Source of the DNA: CAITSH01 sp945892985
Lineage (GTDB): Bacteria > Pseudomonadota > Gammaproteobacteria > Burkholderiales > SG8-39
Assembly: GCA_945892985.1 (NCBI GenBank)
Contig: CAMDDU010000001.1
Location: forward strand, 1-64,000
DNA: 64,000 nt
Direction of reading: 5' to 3'
Positions 63,205-64,000 of the stretch are shown in pieces. The position numbers and the translations under genes were made by a program. The notes beneath the pieces are model-generated. The model saw nothing but the letters and a program-made list of their open reading frames with translations, did no database searches and was not told the origin of the DNA. Each line of letters begins with the position of its first letter. Within the stretch, counting starts at the first letter, position 1.

Positions 63205-63235
63205 CTGGAAAGCCCCGTCAATAGGGGCTTTCCAG
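63205..63235. repeat. 31-bp palindromic element after the carbonic anhydrase gene
   Basis: CTGGAAAGCCCC and its complement GGGGCTTTCCAG form a perfect 12-bp stem with a 7-nt loop. No T-run follows. Same length and outer bases as the palindrome at 42211-42241, so it may belong to a repeat family. Confidence 0.6.
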
Positions 63236-63247
63236 CCGGTTGGCAAT

Positions 63248-63275
63248 AAAAAGGCGACCAAGGTCGCCTTTTTTT
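63248..63275. terminator. Bidirectional intrinsic terminator
   Basis: AAGGCGACC (63251-63259), loop AA, GGTCGCCTT (63262-63270), continued by T to 63275 and preceded by A from 63248. Serves the carbonic anhydrase gene (+) and the dehydrogenase gene (-). Confidence 0.88.
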
Positions 63276-63309
63276 ATGCGCCGCATTGCGCATGGGGCTT
63301 CTGAACAGC

Positions 63310-64000
63310 TTACTTCGGTGCCATCCTGATCGCGCCATCCAGACGGATGGTTTCGCCGTTAAGCATTTCATTTTCGACGATGTGCTTTATCAAGCTGGCG
63401 TAATCGGCCGGTTTCCCCAGGCGTGGCGGGAACGGAACCGCCCTCGCCAGGGAGTCCTGCACGTCCTGCGGCATGCCCAGCATCATCGGTGTTTCGAAAA
63501 TACCGGGGGCGATGGTGACCACACGAATGCCATCGCGTGACAGGTCGCGTGCAATGGGCAGCGTCATGCCGACAATCCCGCCCTTGGATGCGGCGTAGGC
63601 CGCCTGCCCGATCTGGCCGTCATAGGCGGCGACTGATGCGGTGTTTACAATGACACCACGTTCATTAACCGCATTGGGCTGGCCCTTGCCCATCGCGGTT
63701 GCCGCCAGCCGGATCATGTTGAAACTGCCAATCAGATTGATGTTGATAACGCGCGCGAATGTCGCCAGGGCGTGAGGCCCGTTCTTGCCCACTGTTTTTT
63801 CGCCGATCGCAATGCCGGCGCAGTTCACCAGCCCCTGCAAAGCGCCGAACTCCTTCAGGGCGAGGTCCACCGCGGCCTGGCCATCGGCTTCGGCCGTGAC
63901 ATCGGTCTTGATGAACCGAACCTGTTTGCCCAACTCAGCCGCCAGCGCCTGCCCTTTGTCCGCCTGCACATCGGCAATGACCGCGTTGGCCCCATTGGCG
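63310..64000 (-). CDS. Short-chain dehydrogenase, 3-hydroxyacyl-CoA dehydrogenase-like, partial (N-terminus beyond right edge)
   Basis: About 230 residues of an NAD(P)-dependent Rossmann oxidoreductase; the first part, including the TGxxxGxG loop, lies outside the window. Visible are VNCAGIAIG, the catalytic Ser in VIVNTASVAAYDG, Tyr and Lys in YAASKGG, and PGIFETPMM. The VKNG-rich region and the ending NGETIRLDGAIRMAPK resemble the HSD17B10-type 3-hydroxyacyl-CoA dehydrogenases used in fatty acid or branched amino-acid breakdown. No neighbour supports a particular pathway, so the substrate is tentative. Confidence 0.85.
   Translation of the reverse strand, partial: ANGANAVIADVQADKGQALAAELGKQVRFIKTDVTAEADGQAAVDLALKEFGALQGLVNCAGIAIGEKTVGKNGPHALATFARVININLIGSFNMIRLAATAMGKGQPNAVNERGVIVNTASVAAYDGQIGQAAYAASKGGIVGMTLPIARDLSRDGIRVVTIAPGIFETPMMLGMPQDVQDSLARAVPFPPRLGKPADYASLIKHIVENEMLNGETIRLDGAIRMAPK

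Overview
The window is a contiguous piece of a betaproteobacterial chromosome, most likely Nitrosomonadales or Burkholderiales by gene order and protein style; genus cannot be fixed from sequence alone. Coding density is high, base composition is moderately GC-rich, and almost everything is conserved core. There is no insertion sequence, prophage, CRISPR array or rRNA operon. The two ends cut through genes: an AbiEii-type toxin on the left and a short-chain dehydrogenase on the right.

Layout. Bases 1-1140 (minus) hold an AbiE type IV toxin-antitoxin pair placed directly behind the 3' end of guaA, a known island integration site. Then come guaBA (minus), a DUF4124 secreted protein, ratBA, smpB, and the PEP synthase ppsA with its divergent regulator ppsR. 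Bases 9615-24670 (minus) are one long envelope and translation block read as rpsB-tsf-pyrH-frr-uppS-cdsA-dxr-rseP-bamA-skp-lpxD-fabZ-lpxA-lpxB-rnhB-trmH: ribosome factors, isoprenoid and phospholipid precursors, outer-membrane assembly and lipid A. map-glnD diverge from rpsB. Next (minus) is smc-zipA-ligA-galU-hpt-mtnP-def, with several stop/start overlaps. Bases 38014-44310 (plus) are queF followed by the lysine/peptidoglycan set dapC-dapD-(pilU-like ATPase)-yffB-dapE and prmB.

Bases 44382-44678 (minus) are a tRNA Pro-Arg-His cluster with its own promoter, followed by dksA (plus). A second minus-strand translation block reads rimP-nusA-infB-rbfA-truB-rpsO-pnp, and upstream of it lies rnm-yciO-M50 peptidase-trpS-scpA-scpB-rluB. 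The right end has an orphan proline-rich membrane protein, an alpha/beta hydrolase, a gamma-class carbonic anhydrase and the partial dehydrogenase.

Most unusual signals: (1) the rpsB leader has a perfect 10-bp stem whose loop can pair over 8 bases with the Shine-Dalgarno region, a pseudoknot suited to S2 feedback control; (2) scpB and rluB share 281 bp in different frames, and RluB has no later ATG/GTG/TTG, so an acidic ScpB tail and a basic RluB tail are forced onto the same DNA; (3) terminator-like hairpins sit in the leaders of smc and of rimP-nusA-infB; (4) the AbiE pair has a near-leaderless promoter covered by an inverted repeat; (5) two distant intergenic palindromes of 31 bp share the same ends. 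Start codons were revised for many genes from Shine-Dalgarno position, family length and promoter placement.
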